Part shown: positions 7,651 to 16,329 of the stretch, in pieces
Layout: each line of letters begins with the position of its first letter
Position numbering within the stretch: position 1 is the first letter of the stretch
Source: Arthrobacter antioxidans
Lineage (GTDB): Bacteria > Actinomycetota > Actinomycetes > Actinomycetales > Micrococcaceae
NCBI RefSeq assembly: GCF_023100725.1
Contig: NZ_CP095501.1
Location: 62,001 to 126,000, forward strand
Length of the DNA stretch: 64,000 nucleotides
Direction of reading: 5' to 3'
The notes under the pieces: generated by a model
Told to the model about the DNA's origin: nothing
What the model saw: the letters and a program-made list of their open reading frames with translations, nothing else
Databases searched by the model: none
Program-made: the position numbers and the translations under genes

Positions 7651-8448
7651 GTGCCGGATGAGCGGGAGCTTGCTCGCGAAGTTGAGCAGGACACTGTGAC
7701 CGCGCGGTTGCAGGACCTGGTGATGGAAAGCGATGACGTCCAGGAGTTCCTGACCGGTTTGGTAACCGTGGCCGCCGAGGCTTTTACCGGCGAGCACGGG
7801 GAAGTGTTCTGCGCGGTGACCCTGCTTCGGCCGCACTCCAACGTGTCGGTCGCCAGCAGCAGCGAGGAAGCTCAGCGGATGGACGAGATCCAGCTCGGTT
7901 TCGATGACGGTCCGTGCCTTCGCGCCGCCCGCGAGGGGGAAACCGTCCATGTCGCTGATTTCCTGACGGAGACGCGTTTCCCCGAGTACAGGAAGGCCAT
8001 CGCCGCGAATGGCATCCGTTCCGCGTTGGGTGTCCCGATCAGACTCGATGCGGGAGCCAGTGCGGGTCTCGATTTTTACTCCACCGAACCCCATACATTC
8101 AACGAGAAGGGGATCACGGTCGCGGAGGGACTCGCGCGTGATGCCTCGCGGTCGCTGCGCCTTGCCGTGCGTATCGCGCACCTCGGCGAGGAGGCACGGA
8201 ACCGCCAGAGCGCGATGGAATCCCGTACCGCCATTGATATGGCGGTCGGCGCGATCATGGCGCAGAACCGGTGCGGGCAGGACGAAGCCATTGGCATCCT
8301 GCGGCGGGCATCGAACTCGAGGAATGTGAAGCTCAAGGACCTCTCCGAAGGCATCCTGGCCTCCCTCGGTCAGACAGACCCGATCCGCACCCACTTCAGT
8401 TCAGCGCCGTCCGTTGCGCCGGAACAGTCCCAGTCCCAGTCACAGTAA
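7651..8448 (+). CDS. GAF-ANTAR domain protein (RNA-binding antiterminator)
   Basis: A 265-residue cytoplasmic regulator. A GAF sensor domain covers about residues 25-170 (FDDGPCLRAAREGETVHVAD is its most typical piece) and an ANTAR RNA-binding domain about 185-240 (SRTAIDMAVGAIMAQNRCGQ). ANTAR proteins bind paired hairpins in nascent mRNA and prevent termination; the GAF part would sense a small molecule or redox state. The tail ends in a QSQSQSQ run. The GTG start is chosen because AGGAGG lies 6 bases before it; the frame upstream does not look coding. The neighbour at 8504, converging, is another GAF protein. Confidence 0.85.
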   Translation: MPDERELAREVEQDTVTARLQDLVMESDDVQEFLTGLVTVAAEAFTGEHGEVFCAVTLLRPHSNVSVASSSEEAQRMDEIQLGFDDGPCLRAAREGETVHVADFLTETRFPEYRKAIAANGIRSALGVPIRLDAGASAGLDFYSTEPHTFNEKGITVAEGLARDASRSLRLAVRIAHLGEEARNRQSAMESRTAIDMAVGAIMAQNRCGQDEAIGILRRASNSRNVKLKDLSEGILASLGQTDPIRTHFSSAPSVAPEQSQSQSQ

Positions 8449-8503
8449 CCGGAGCAGAAGCAGCACCAGGGGCGCCTGCCGGGCGTCCGGGCAAGACTGG
8501 TGA

Positions 8504-9301
8504 TCAGTCGTTGATTTCGTCTTCGACGAGGCCGGCCAGTGTGCGCAGGAACCGCCCGTCCTTGGCTGAGAAGTCACGCGGTTTCTGGTCGATGACGCAG
8601 AGCGCGCCGACGGTCCACCCGCGCGGGCCCCGCAACGGGTAGCCGGCATAGAAGCGGATGAAGGGATCCCCGGTCACCAGGGGGTTGGTGCTGAACCGAT
8701 CGTCCTCGAGTGCGTCCTTGACGATCAGAGGCCCGGCGCTGCGGATCGTCGACTGACAGAACGTGATGTCCCGCGACAGGTCCTGCGCCACGGGTCCGAG
8801 CACCGATTTGAGGAACATGCGCCGGTCATCGAGCAGGGCAATGGTCGAGGAGCTGACCTGGAAGTAGTCCCTGGCCTGTTGCGTGTATCGGTCGAACCGA
8901 TCCTCGGGCACAGAATCGAGCAGCTGGGTTCGCTCCACGGCGGCCAAACGCTCACCCTCCTGCTCTTCGGCATTGAACAGGAACGAGCCGGCAGCGCCGA
9001 GCTCCCGCCGGGAGCCCCCACCCGATTGCGCCGCTGAATCGTCGACGTCGACCGGCACCCGGATCTGCACCGGTGTCAGCTCGAGCAACTCATTCGTTGC
9101 CTCAGCCACCAGGTTCCGCTCACTCGACGGCAGAGGCAACAGGCCAGCCAGATAGGCGTGCAGCTCGAAGGCGGAGATCGCACCTCCCAGCCCGTAGTAC
9201 CGGACCCACACATCGTCGATGCTCAGATTCGCTTCTGCCAGGGCGAGGGTGGTCATCCTGATCTGTACTTGCCCGTCCATCAGAACCTCACACCCATCCA
9301 C
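8504..9301 (-). CDS. GAF domain-containing sensor protein
   Basis: A 265-residue protein. The N-terminal third (residues about 16-75, TTLALAEANLSIDDVWVRYY) is an uncharacterised helical segment. The C-terminal GAF domain (about 115-262) has the pattern seen in phytochrome- and histidine-kinase-associated GAF domains: ERLAAVERTQLLDSVPEDRFD, SRDITFCQ, and GALCVIDQKPRDFSAKD. No output domain such as a kinase or HTH is present, so it may act through a partner. Starts at 9301, 9280 and 9256 are all possible; 9301 and 9280 each have a GAGG site. It converges on the GAF-ANTAR gene. Confidence 0.75.
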   Translation of the reverse strand: MDGCEVLMDGQVQIRMTTLALAEANLSIDDVWVRYYGLGGAISAFELHAYLAGLLPLPSSERNLVAEATNELLELTPVQIRVPVDVDDSAAQSGGGSRRELGAAGSFLFNAEEQEGERLAAVERTQLLDSVPEDRFDRYTQQARDYFQVSSSTIALLDDRRMFLKSVLGPVAQDLSRDITFCQSTIRSAGPLIVKDALEDDRFSTNPLVTGDPFIRFYAGYPLRGPRGWTVGALCVIDQKPRDFSAKDGRFLRTLAGLVEDEIND

Positions 9302-9622
9302 CTCGTCATGTAAGAGGCCCTCTGGCAGCGTGTGGCTGAGACCCGAATAATCAGCACCCTTAGTAATCGAAGTCTACTCGCTTCGCAACAGGGGATCGAC
9401 TGCGGACGGATGACCTCCCCGGCTGCGACCAGTTCAGCCGGGCCTGATAGGACGGTTATTTCTGGGTCCGCAGGGCGACTCTTCGGGGTCGTCGGGGCGG
9501 TGATGTGTGGCGTCATCCCCACTGGTGGATTCATTAGTTGGTGGGTTCGGTTGAGGCAGGCAGATCAGCGTGGCCCTGCCACCTTCGTACCTTGTCGGCC
9601 CGGCGGCTCGTGGCGTTAACGA
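9302..9622. other. Gene-free stretch
   Basis: About 320 bases without a credible gene. It contains the upstream region of the leftward GAF gene; no clear promoter could be assigned. Confidence 0.4.
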
Positions 9623-9662
9623 CCGACGGTGGGGTGCTGCTGTCGCAGCACCCCACCGTCGG
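9623..9662 (-). terminator. Perfect 18-bp hairpin terminator
   Basis: Stem CCGACGGTGGGGTGCTGC with loop TGTC and a perfectly complementary arm. It lies 28 bases past the stop of the leftward DUF2382 gene. Confidence 0.8.
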
Positions 9663-9689
9663 TGTGGTTCGTATGGTGAGCGCTAGGTT

Positions 9690-10583
9690 CTAGCGCTTGT
9701 TCTTGGTGCTGTTGTTGATGTCGGTTCCGTCGGCGTCGAGGATCTCGATCTTTTCCTTGCGGACCTCGTCGGTGACGGTTTCCTGGGCAGTGACGGTTTC
9801 CTTGTTCAGGCGGACACGCTCGACGGGGACGGCTTCCTTGTCCACGACGACCCGCTCTTCGTTGAGGACGACTTCGTGCTCTTCCTCGCTGATCGCCGGC
9901 CCGTCCATGGCGTCGCCGCGGTTGGCGTCCGTGATCGGCTCGCGCTCCACGCGGACCTGTTCCTTACTGACCGGGACGGTCTTGGTGACGTTCTCGGTCA
10001 CCACGTACTTGCGCATGCGCGCCTTGCCGGCCTCGCGGCGCTCCGTGCCGACACGGAGCTCCTCCTCGGAGCGGGTCATCGCATCATCGGTCGTAGGTCC
10101 CGACGTGTCATACCCGACAGTGCCTGGCGCATCCTTGCGGTCGACGCGCTCATCGCCGGCCTGGTAGCCACGCTCATTGCGATCGGACTTGCCGGTCCCG
10201 ACGACCCCGGTCGTGCCGGTCTTGTCGTTCAGGGCGTCGCCCTTCCGGTCGGCCTGGTCGGTGTGTCCGGAGAGGCCGTAGTGGCGGTAGAGGCGGTTCT
10301 CTTCTTCGGGGCTGAGGTCACCATCGGATTCGATCCGGGGTGCGTCCTTGGCCTGGTCCTTGCTGTAGCCGACGTGCACGTCGTGGCCGTTGAGGCTTGC
10401 GCCCTGCAGGGGGACGAAGGACTCCGAGGTGCCGAACAGGCCCGTCTTCACGGTGACCCAGCTCGGGTCGCCGGTCTGGTCGTCCAGGTAGACCTGACCG
10501 GCCGAGCCGATCTTCGTCCCGTTGGAATCCATCACGGTGCTTTTGCTGGAGAGGATGGTGTTGATGTCGTTCTGCGAAATCAT
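9690..10583 (-). CDS. PRC-barrel and DUF2382 domain stress protein
   Basis: A 297-residue, highly charged, soluble protein. An N-terminal PRC-barrel (residues about 12-80, STVMDSNGTKIGSAGQVYLD) is followed by a disordered Gly/Asp/Lys linker and a C-terminal DUF2382 domain (about 180-290) rich in alternating Val and Glu (VVVDKEAVPVERVRLNKETV). Proteins of this layout are common in actinobacteria and Deinococcus and are linked to stress and desiccation; the molecular role is not known. The ATG follows GGAG (AAGGAGTTTCC). A three-copy 15-bp tandem repeat lies upstream. Confidence 0.88.
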   Translation of the reverse strand: MISQNDINTILSSKSTVMDSNGTKIGSAGQVYLDDQTGDPSWVTVKTGLFGTSESFVPLQGASLNGHDVHVGYSKDQAKDAPRIESDGDLSPEEENRLYRHYGLSGHTDQADRKGDALNDKTGTTGVVGTGKSDRNERGYQAGDERVDRKDAPGTVGYDTSGPTTDDAMTRSEEELRVGTERREAGKARMRKYVVTENVTKTVPVSKEQVRVEREPITDANRGDAMDGPAISEEEHEVVLNEERVVVDKEAVPVERVRLNKETVTAQETVTDEVRKEKIEILDADGTDINNSTKNKR

Positions 10584-10650
10584 GGAAACTCCTTCATCGT
10601 GGTACCGGTTCTTGTACCCGGCGTGAGGTGATTTATGCGGCTAAAGAATC

Positions 10651-10695
10651 CGCGGTTGAGGGTTCTGCGGTTGAGGGTTTTGCGGTTGAGCTTTT
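10651..10695. repeat. Three 15-bp tandem repeats
   Basis: Three consecutive copies of (C/T)GCGGTTGAGGGTTT with small changes, at 10651, 10666 and 10681. They lie in the 174-base gap between two leftward genes, upstream of the DUF2382 gene. Direct repeats at this spacing could be binding sites for a regulator; this is inference. Confidence 0.7.
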
Positions 10696-10757
10696 TCGGA
10701 GCATCGCACTAGCGGCGCTTGGCGGCTCGGTAGTGCCTCATTGGTGCCTGGTGGCGC

Positions 10758-11381
10758 TTAGTTGTTGATGCCGGTCTGGTGGTCGATGCCGACCTGGTCG
10801 ACCTTGCGGTGGAAGCTCATGCCGGCCTTGCCGCCGAGGATCGCCCCGATCAGGGGTACCAGGACGGCGATCGCGAGGGCGATGAGGCCGCTGGCGGTCA
10901 GCAGGCTGCCGTCGACGGGGATCTGCGGTGCGCCGCCGATGCTGGAGAGGACGTTGAACTGGTCGCCGGCGATGGCAGCGAGGATCGCGACGATGATCGC
11001 GATGATGATGCCCCACACCCACACGGCGACGCCCTGCTTCACGCCGTCGAAGCGGGCCATGCGCCCGGCGACGTACCCGCCGCAGTAGTAGGCGACGAAC
11101 AGGATGATCGCGAGGACGATCCCGCTGACGATGCCGATGGTTTCGGCGTTCTGGGTGGCCTGGTTCGCCGCGTCCGAGGCGCCGGCCGTGTTCGCGGCTC
11201 CGACGCCTGCACCGACTGCGGTGGCGAGGGCGCTGAGCAGGACGGTCAGTCCGATGGCGGTGAGCCAGCCGAAGAACGCCGAGCCCCACTTGATGCCGCC
11301 GAAGCGTTCCTTTTCCGCCGCGACGACGTCGTTCCTGCGGCTCTTGGGGGTACTCGCCCCGGAAGTGTTGTTTTCTGCCAT
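10758..11381 (-). CDS. Four-helix integral membrane protein
   Basis: A 207-residue membrane protein with about four hydrophobic helices (WGSAFFGWLTAIGLTVLLSA; IGIVSGIVLAIILFVAYYCG; GVAVWVWGIIIAIIVAILAA; LIALAIAVLVPLIGAILGGK). A hydrophilic, Ser/Thr-rich N-terminus of about 28 residues lies before the first helix. It resembles unnamed membrane proteins often found next to DUF2382 proteins; no function is known. The upstream ribosome site is AGATGAAAGAAGATC, weak. It shares direction with the DUF2382 gene and may be in the same transcription unit. Confidence 0.75.
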   Translation of the reverse strand: MAENNTSGASTPKSRRNDVVAAEKERFGGIKWGSAFFGWLTAIGLTVLLSALATAVGAGVGAANTAGASDAANQATQNAETIGIVSGIVLAIILFVAYYCGGYVAGRMARFDGVKQGVAVWVWGIIIAIIVAILAAIAGDQFNVLSSIGGAPQIPVDGSLLTASGLIALAIAVLVPLIGAILGGKAGMSFHRKVDQVGIDHQTGINN

Positions 11382-11709
11382 GTCGGATCTTCTTTCATCT
11401 CAGTCATGCACATGCGGTCTCGTCGGAACCTTCTGCACAGTGCGCTCCGGACAGGGCGTCGGGAGGGGTCTACTGTGGAGGGCCGTGAAAGCGGCACGAT
11501 GATTGTTCACCCGGATCTGGGCGGTGAAAGAGCCTCTTCATAACTCTTCGTGGAGGCAGCGCCTCCTCGTACAAGAAACTAACCATACTGATAGTAAGGC
11601 TACTTGTCTTCTTCGCTTGTCTACCCCTACTGTGGGGTTGACATCTGCTGGTGGCGCTTGGGGGCGCCCGGAAAACCGGCCCCTCACTTACACCACGGAG
11701 CATTCACTC
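11382..11709. other. Divergent intergenic region
   Basis: About 330 bases between two divergent membrane protein genes. It is richer in A and T than its surroundings (around 11560-11640) and holds small inverted repeats: GGAGGC/GCCTCC near 11550 and ACCCC/GGGGT near 11626. It probably carries the promoters of both genes, but no consensus box could be placed with confidence. Confidence 0.45.
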
Positions 11710-12492
11710 ATGGAAGAAACACTCAGAAGCGGTCTGGCGACCGTTGTCGAGTTCGTACCGAAACTCGTCCTGTTCCTCGTCATCCTCATCGTTGGCCTGA
11801 TCATCGCGAAGGTCATCGCGAAGGCGTTGGACAAGCTCCTGGAAAAGGTCGGGTTCGACCGTGCGGTGGAGCGCGGCGGCGTGAAGAAGGCACTCGCCCA
11901 GTCCAAGCTCGATGCTAGCGACATCGTCTCGAAGATCGTCTACTACTTCCTGGTCCTGTTCGTGCTGCAGTTCGCGTTCGGTGTCTTCGGACCCAACCCG
12001 GTCAGCGACCTGCTCGCGGGCATCATCGCGTTCCTGCCGAAGATCATCGTCGCGATCGTCATCGTCGTCATCGCAGCGGCCATCGCCGCCGCCGTGAAGT
12101 CCCTCATCCAGAACGCGCTCGGCGGCCTGTCCTACGGCAAGATCCTCGCCAACATCGCTAGCGTCTTCATCCTCGGCATTGGCATCATCGCCGCGCTGAA
12201 CCAGGTTGAGATCGCCACGACGGTCACCACCCCGATCCTGATCGCCGTCCTCGCTGCCATCGTCGGCGTCCTCGTCGTCGGTGTCGGTGGCGGACTCATC
12301 GGCCCGATGTCCCGCCGCTGGGAGGGCTACCTGAACAAGGCAGAAGAGGAAGCCCCGAAGATCAAGGCTCACGCCGATGCCGCCCCATCAGCCGGCCAGC
12401 AGCTCAAGGGCAAAGCCCAGCAGGCCAAGAGCCAGGCAGGCCAGGCGAAGCAGTCCACAGCCAGCGGCCTTGAGGGTGCCCACCGCATCTAG
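11710..12492 (+). CDS. Conserved TM-helix protein, mechanosensitive-channel-like
   Basis: A 260-residue membrane protein with about five helices. The N-terminus (VPKLVLFLVILIVGLIIAKV) is the conserved TM-helix repeat that also occurs in small-conductance mechanosensitive channels; a second repeat follows near residue 105 (AFLPKIIVAIVIVVIAAAIA). The C-terminal 50 residues form a soluble Ala/Gln/Lys tail. It lacks the MscS beta domain, so channel function is uncertain. The ATG has GGAG nine bases upstream. The product sits in the cytoplasmic membrane and may respond to osmotic change. Confidence 0.78.
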   Translation: MEETLRSGLATVVEFVPKLVLFLVILIVGLIIAKVIAKALDKLLEKVGFDRAVERGGVKKALAQSKLDASDIVSKIVYYFLVLFVLQFAFGVFGPNPVSDLLAGIIAFLPKIIVAIVIVVIAAAIAAAVKSLIQNALGGLSYGKILANIASVFILGIGIIAALNQVEIATTVTTPILIAVLAAIVGVLVVGVGGGLIGPMSRRWEGYLNKAEEEAPKIKAHADAAPSAGQQLKGKAQQAKSQAGQAKQSTASGLEGAHRI

Positions 12493-12538
12493 TTCCGCAC
12501 GATTTGTTCGATTGTGAGCCTCGTGAGCGAGGTCCAAT

Positions 12539-12577
12539 GACAGAGGGTGCTGCCCGAAACGGGCAGCGCCCTCTGTC
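12539..12577 (+). terminator. Hairpin terminator after the TM-helix gene
   Basis: A long stem (GACAGAGGG then GCTGCCCG, one mismatch) with an AAA loop, 46 bases after the stop. Confidence 0.8.
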
Positions 12578-12624
12578 GTCTCCGTTCGTTGCAGGTCGAG
12601 GACAGAGTGTCAGGAGCGATGTAC

Positions 12625-12939
12625 ATGCCATTGTCTGAAGAGGAACGCCTGCAGTTGGAGGCCCTGGAACGATCACTGATGGCCGAGGACCCGGCGCTGG
12701 CCCGCACCTTTCACCAGGGCAGGGGTTCTGCACATCTATCGGTACGCACCGTCCTACCTGCCGTCGTCGCCGTAGTTGCCGCGTTCGCGGTGGTGATGGC
12801 GGGAGTTATCGGCCACCTCCCGGTGCTCGGTATTCTCGGCTTCATCCTGATGATCGTCGGCGGCGCCATGACAGGCCCGTCACATCAGCTGAGCGTGCGC
12901 AGTATGCGACAGCCGCGCACCTCCGAAGGCGTCCTGTGA
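12625..12939 (+). CDS. DUF3040 membrane protein
   Basis: A 104-residue protein with the DUF3040 layout: a short cytosolic N-terminus beginning MPLSEEERLQLEALERSL, then two membrane helices (VLPAVVAVVAAFAVVMAGVI and VLGILGFILMIVGGAM). The family is found widely in actinobacteria and has no known function. The second of two in-frame ATGs is chosen, because AGGAG lies 8 bases before it and only 2 before the first, and because the family begins MPLSE. Confidence 0.82.
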   Translation: MPLSEEERLQLEALERSLMAEDPALARTFHQGRGSAHLSVRTVLPAVVAVVAAFAVVMAGVIGHLPVLGILGFILMIVGGAMTGPSHQLSVRSMRQPRTSEGVL

Positions 12940-13383
12940 CGGGCCACGATGACTCGTCAACGTCCAGCTGCTGACCGTCGCGGCGCGGGCACCCTTCAGC
13001 GCCAAGCAACCGAGTACCTCAAAGCCCTCGGACTCGAGCAATGGATGACACGTCCGCCCGTGCTCACCACAACCAGGGCATGATCACCATCACGAGGTAG
13101 GGCGAAAAATCCTGGCCACTGTGCAGGACCACCCCCGCGCGTTCCCACCCGAGATCACCGTCGAATCCCTACACCCCGCCCTGCTAGCCGTCATCCAGCG
13201 CGCCGCTCGGTCCTCAGTCAAAAGCGCGGAAGTGCCCTGTTCTTACCGGGGTGTAGCTCATCATCGCGGAGATCTCCAGCAGGGCGGCCGGCTCATCGCC
13301 TGATGCTAGGGCGTGCCTAGACTGGGCCCATCGGCTGAAACGCCGATCGTATGACCACTGAAGTCAACCCGAAGGAGAGCACC
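12940..13383. other. Mostly gene-free stretch
   Basis: It holds one open frame of 44 codons (12949-13083, starting MTRQRPAADRRGAGTLQRQA) with no ribosome site and no known relative, probably not a gene or a remnant. A 6-bp hairpin (ATCGGC/GCCGAT) lies near 13329-13345, just before the csbD ribosome site. Confidence 0.4.
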
Positions 13384-13557
13384 ATGGGACTCGATGACAA
13401 GATCGGCAATGCCGCACAGAAGCTCGGCGGGCAGGGCAAGGAAGCCACCGGCCACGCGACCGGAGACGAAAACCTGAAAGCCGAAGGCCAGGGCGACCAG
13501 GCCAAGGGTGACCTCAAGCAGGCCGGCGAAAAGATCAAGGACGCCTTCAAGAAGTAA
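13384..13557 (+). CDS. CsbD-family general stress protein
   Basis: A 57-residue hydrophilic protein: MGLDDKIGNAAQKLGGQGKE, then Ala/Gly/Asp/Lys-rich sequence ending IKDAFKK. Length, the central GDENLKAEGQGDQAKGDLKQ segment and composition are those of the CsbD family, which is induced by general stress in Bacillus; its molecular role is unknown. AAGGAGAGCACC precedes the ATG. It is monocistronic, with a hairpin after it. Confidence 0.9.
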   Translation: MGLDDKIGNAAQKLGGQGKEATGHATGDENLKAEGQGDQAKGDLKQAGEKIKDAFKK

Positions 13558-13604
13558 GACCCTGTCCCGCACCTGACCCGGCTGCGAGACGATGAACGAC
13601 AGGG

Positions 13605-13635
13605 AGGGAGCATGCCTACACCGGGTGTGCTCCCT
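13605..13635 (+). terminator. Hairpin terminator after csbD
   Basis: Stem AGGGAGCA/TGCTCCCT with a 15-base loop, 48 bases past the stop, followed by TCCTC. Confidence 0.7.
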
Positions 13636-13888
13636 TCCTCATGCCCCCACTGCAGACGAAGGCGCGTCCCGAAAAGGATGGTTAGCCGGGCGGGTCGAGG
13701 CGGAGTGTTACGGAGACGCTGTAGCGGATTCGGTATGGCATCCAGATGCCTAGAACACGCCCGTTCGATGGCAGGGGACGGTCGAGTTGGCCGGAAGTCA
13801 CTCCTGTCGTCGCAGGCCATTGCCCTGCACGCAGTCGATCGCACCCGTTACTGCCTTTATTCAGCACGGCCTGTGTCATTGTGGACGG

Positions 13889-14833
13889 ATGACACCGGAC
13901 GCAGGAACCTATGACCTCGAGGATCTGCGGGAGCGGGTCATGCAAGAGAACGGCGGATCGGTGGACGACAGCATCCCCGAACTCGCCGCCGCGGATGCCG
14001 ACCAATGCGCGCTGGCCCTGGCCCTGCCCGACGGGACGGTGCGCGGCACTACGCAGGCGGAGTCGCTGTTCAGCGTGCAGTCGGCGGTCAAACCGTTCCT
14101 GTTCGCCCTGGCCCTGCTGGACACGGACGGCGACGCCCTGGACCTCATCGGAATCGAACCGACCGGCGAAGCCTTCGACGCGATCAAGCTCGAGAGCGGC
14201 TCCGGCCGCCCACCCAACCCGATGGTCAACGCCGGAGCGCTGCTCACGGCATCGCTCGTCGACGGCAGCGATGTCGACGAGCGTAACGAGCGGATCCTCC
14301 GAGGTCTCTCCGCCTTCGCCGGGCGTCGGCTCGAAGTGGATGAAGGCGTCGCCCACAACGAGCACCTCCTCGGCGACCGCAACCACGCCCTCGCACACCT
14401 CATGCGGGCGGAGGGAACCCTGCACGTCGGTGCCGACGATGCCGTCGCCGTCTACGCTCGCGCCTGCGCCGTCCTGGTCGACGTGAAGGCCCTAGCGGTG
14501 ATGGGGGCGACCCTCGCCTGCGGCGGAGTCAACCCGGTGACGGAGGAGCGCGTCGTCCCGCCGGCCGTGGCTCGCGACGTCGTCTCGGTCATGGCGACCT
14601 GCGGTGTGTATGACGGCTCAGGCCGTTGGATGCGTGGAATCGGCATCCCCGCGAAGTCCAGCGTCTCCGGGGCGATCGTGCTCTCCGCCCCCGGGCGGCT
14701 CGGTGCCGCGGTCATGAGCCCGCCTCTCGACGAGCAGGGGACGAGCGTGCGCGGGCGAGTCGCCTCCGACCTTCTGAGCGTCGAGCTCGATCTGCACGCC
14801 TTCGGCTCCGCGACCGGCGGCGACCGCGGGTAA
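13889..14833 (+). CDS. glsA: Glutaminase A
   Basis: A 314-residue cytoplasmic enzyme that hydrolyses L-glutamine to glutamate and ammonia. It has the beta-lactamase-like fold: the catalytic SxxK motif is in FSVQSAVKPF, the family motif NPMVNAGA follows, and KSSVSGAIV near the end matches the third active-site motif. Length agrees with bacterial GlsA. The ATG is preceded by CATTGT exactly 6 bases away and no ribosome site, so the transcript may be leaderless. It stands alone; a role in acid or osmotic adaptation through ammonia or glutamate is possible but inferred. Confidence 0.9.
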   Translation: MTPDAGTYDLEDLRERVMQENGGSVDDSIPELAAADADQCALALALPDGTVRGTTQAESLFSVQSAVKPFLFALALLDTDGDALDLIGIEPTGEAFDAIKLESGSGRPPNPMVNAGALLTASLVDGSDVDERNERILRGLSAFAGRRLEVDEGVAHNEHLLGDRNHALAHLMRAEGTLHVGADDAVAVYARACAVLVDVKALAVMGATLACGGVNPVTEERVVPPAVARDVVSVMATCGVYDGSGRWMRGIGIPAKSSVSGAIVLSAPGRLGAAVMSPPLDEQGTSVRGRVASDLLSVELDLHAFGSATGGDRG

Positions 14834-15226
14834 CGCGCGTCCCGCACCGAGCAGTGACCTCGTCGAGCATCGCCACCTCGACCCTGGTGGTCACCGACTT
14901 GTCGTAAGTCGCCCTTCCTCGTTGTAGTCGCGCTGGGCGCGCTCTCCGCCGCTCTCGTACGAATGCTCTGACCGAGGAAGCAAATCAGCGGGAGCCTCAC
15001 CTCTGGTTGCTCTGACATCGTTCGTAACCTGTTGCGCCGAGTACACCTCAGCGCAACAGCGCAGGTCGTCTCGAATCCTGTTGCTCTAGGGTCCCAAGGA
15101 GGTTTTTGCAACAGAAGCGAGCGAGGGTCTAGACCCCGTGCAGCGTCCGCGCGCTGCCTCGTGATTCGCTAGGCCGGCTGTCTCACTTCTGGTTGAACTG
15201 TTCATCGCGTTGTCACCTGTCGCTGG
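14834..15226. other. Gene-free stretch
   Basis: About 390 bases with no coding frame of note. Two inverted pairs are visible: TTGCGC/GCGCAA around 15031-15055, and CTGTTGC/GCAACAG around 15078-15115. They may be termination or regulatory structures for the flanking genes. Confidence 0.4.
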
Positions 15227-15232
15227 TAGCTT
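15227..15232 (+). promoter_or_regulatory. -10 box TAGCTT, leaderless promoter of the nuclease
   Basis: The box ends 6 bases before the ATG at 15239 and there is no ribosome site between them. No clear -35 hexamer was found. Confidence 0.5.
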
Positions 15233-15238
15233 CACCGA

Positions 15239-16147
15239 ATGGACGCCACCCTGCCCACACCCCAGACCGTGCACACTGCCACGACCGCGGCCCTTGCCGG
15301 CCGTGAGGGCTTTGATGAGCGGTTCCTTGGCGTCCCGGTGCCCGTGCCGGTGCTGGCCGGCGTCGAGACGGTTCTGCTCCCGTACACGCACTTCTCTGTG
15401 TTGATGCGGCCGGATAAGCGCCTGGCGGCGATCACGGCGCTCGGGATCGAGGGTGCGAAGCTCATGGACCTCGACCGCTCCGGGATTCAGTGGCGGTTGG
15501 ATCCGCGGTTGCCCGAGGACCAGCAGACGGGGGAGCGGGTCTACACGCGCAACGACATCGACCGCGGACATCTCGTGCGTCGGGCATCAGCGGTCTGGGG
15601 TGACCCCCGGGCTGAGGCAGCGACTGCGAACGAGAACACGTTCCATTACACGAACGCTGCCCCGCAGGCCGCGAAGTTCAACCAGGGCCTCGAGCTCTGG
15701 TTGGGTCTGGAGTCCTACCTGCTCGAGAACGCCGCCGACAATGGGCGGCGCCTAATTGTGTTCACGGGTCCGATCTTCAGCGACGTCGACCCCGTGTACC
15801 GGGGCGTGGAGATCCCGTTGCGGTACTTCAAGGTCGCCGTGTTCCTGCAGGATGGTTCACTGGCCGCGATTGGGTACGTCGTGGATCAGACACCGCAGCT
15901 GGCTGACCTCGACGACGTGCCGAAGCCCGGCGCTGTTGGGGATGGCGTACCACCGTTGGGGCCGTTCCGGACGTTCCAGGTGCCGATCCGCGACATCGCC
16001 GCGCTCACCGGGCTCGAGCTTGACCAGCTGGTCGGGGTTGATCGGATGCCGATCGCTGCGGCCCTGCCGAGTGTGCGCGTGACCTCGGCCTGGCGGGAGC
16101 TTTCCCGCCCTGAGTGCCTTGACCTGGATTTCGACCTCAACGACTGA
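15239..16147 (+). CDS. DNA/RNA non-specific endonuclease (NUC1 family), no signal peptide
   Basis: A 302-residue sugar-non-specific nuclease. The catalytic motif DRGHL (in NDIDRGHLVRRASAVWG) supplies the general-base His, and TFHYTNAAPQAAKFNQGLEL supplies the metal-binding Asn, as in Serratia nuclease. Members are usually secreted; this one starts MDATLPTPQTVHTATTAALA with no hydrophobic leader, so it seems cytoplasmic, where such activity would be dangerous unless controlled. No known inhibitor gene is adjacent; the converging gene at 16330 is an unknown propeller-like protein. The start is set by the leaderless promoter and by the lack of an upstream alternative. Confidence 0.85.
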   Translation: MDATLPTPQTVHTATTAALAGREGFDERFLGVPVPVPVLAGVETVLLPYTHFSVLMRPDKRLAAITALGIEGAKLMDLDRSGIQWRLDPRLPEDQQTGERVYTRNDIDRGHLVRRASAVWGDPRAEAATANENTFHYTNAAPQAAKFNQGLELWLGLESYLLENAADNGRRLIVFTGPIFSDVDPVYRGVEIPLRYFKVAVFLQDGSLAAIGYVVDQTPQLADLDDVPKPGAVGDGVPPLGPFRTFQVPIRDIAALTGLELDQLVGVDRMPIAAALPSVRVTSAWRELSRPECLDLDFDLND

Positions 16148-16329
16148 CCTCGAGTTCTCGCGGTTGTGTCCCTGTTACCTGTAAGGGCGATGGTGGATCC
16201 TCCACCGAACGACGCTCATCTCGACCAGTCGACAGCGGTGTTTCGCTCGAAGTCTGCGATGTGGCCGATGGTGATGGCAGGTACAGCCGTCAGTTCGCGG
16301 CAATGCCCCGGGCTGCTCGGCGCCGAGGC

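Noticed and set aside
10651..10695. CRISPR-like repeats (also 19434-19503)
   Set aside because: The copies are directly adjacent with no spacers, and no cas genes are near.
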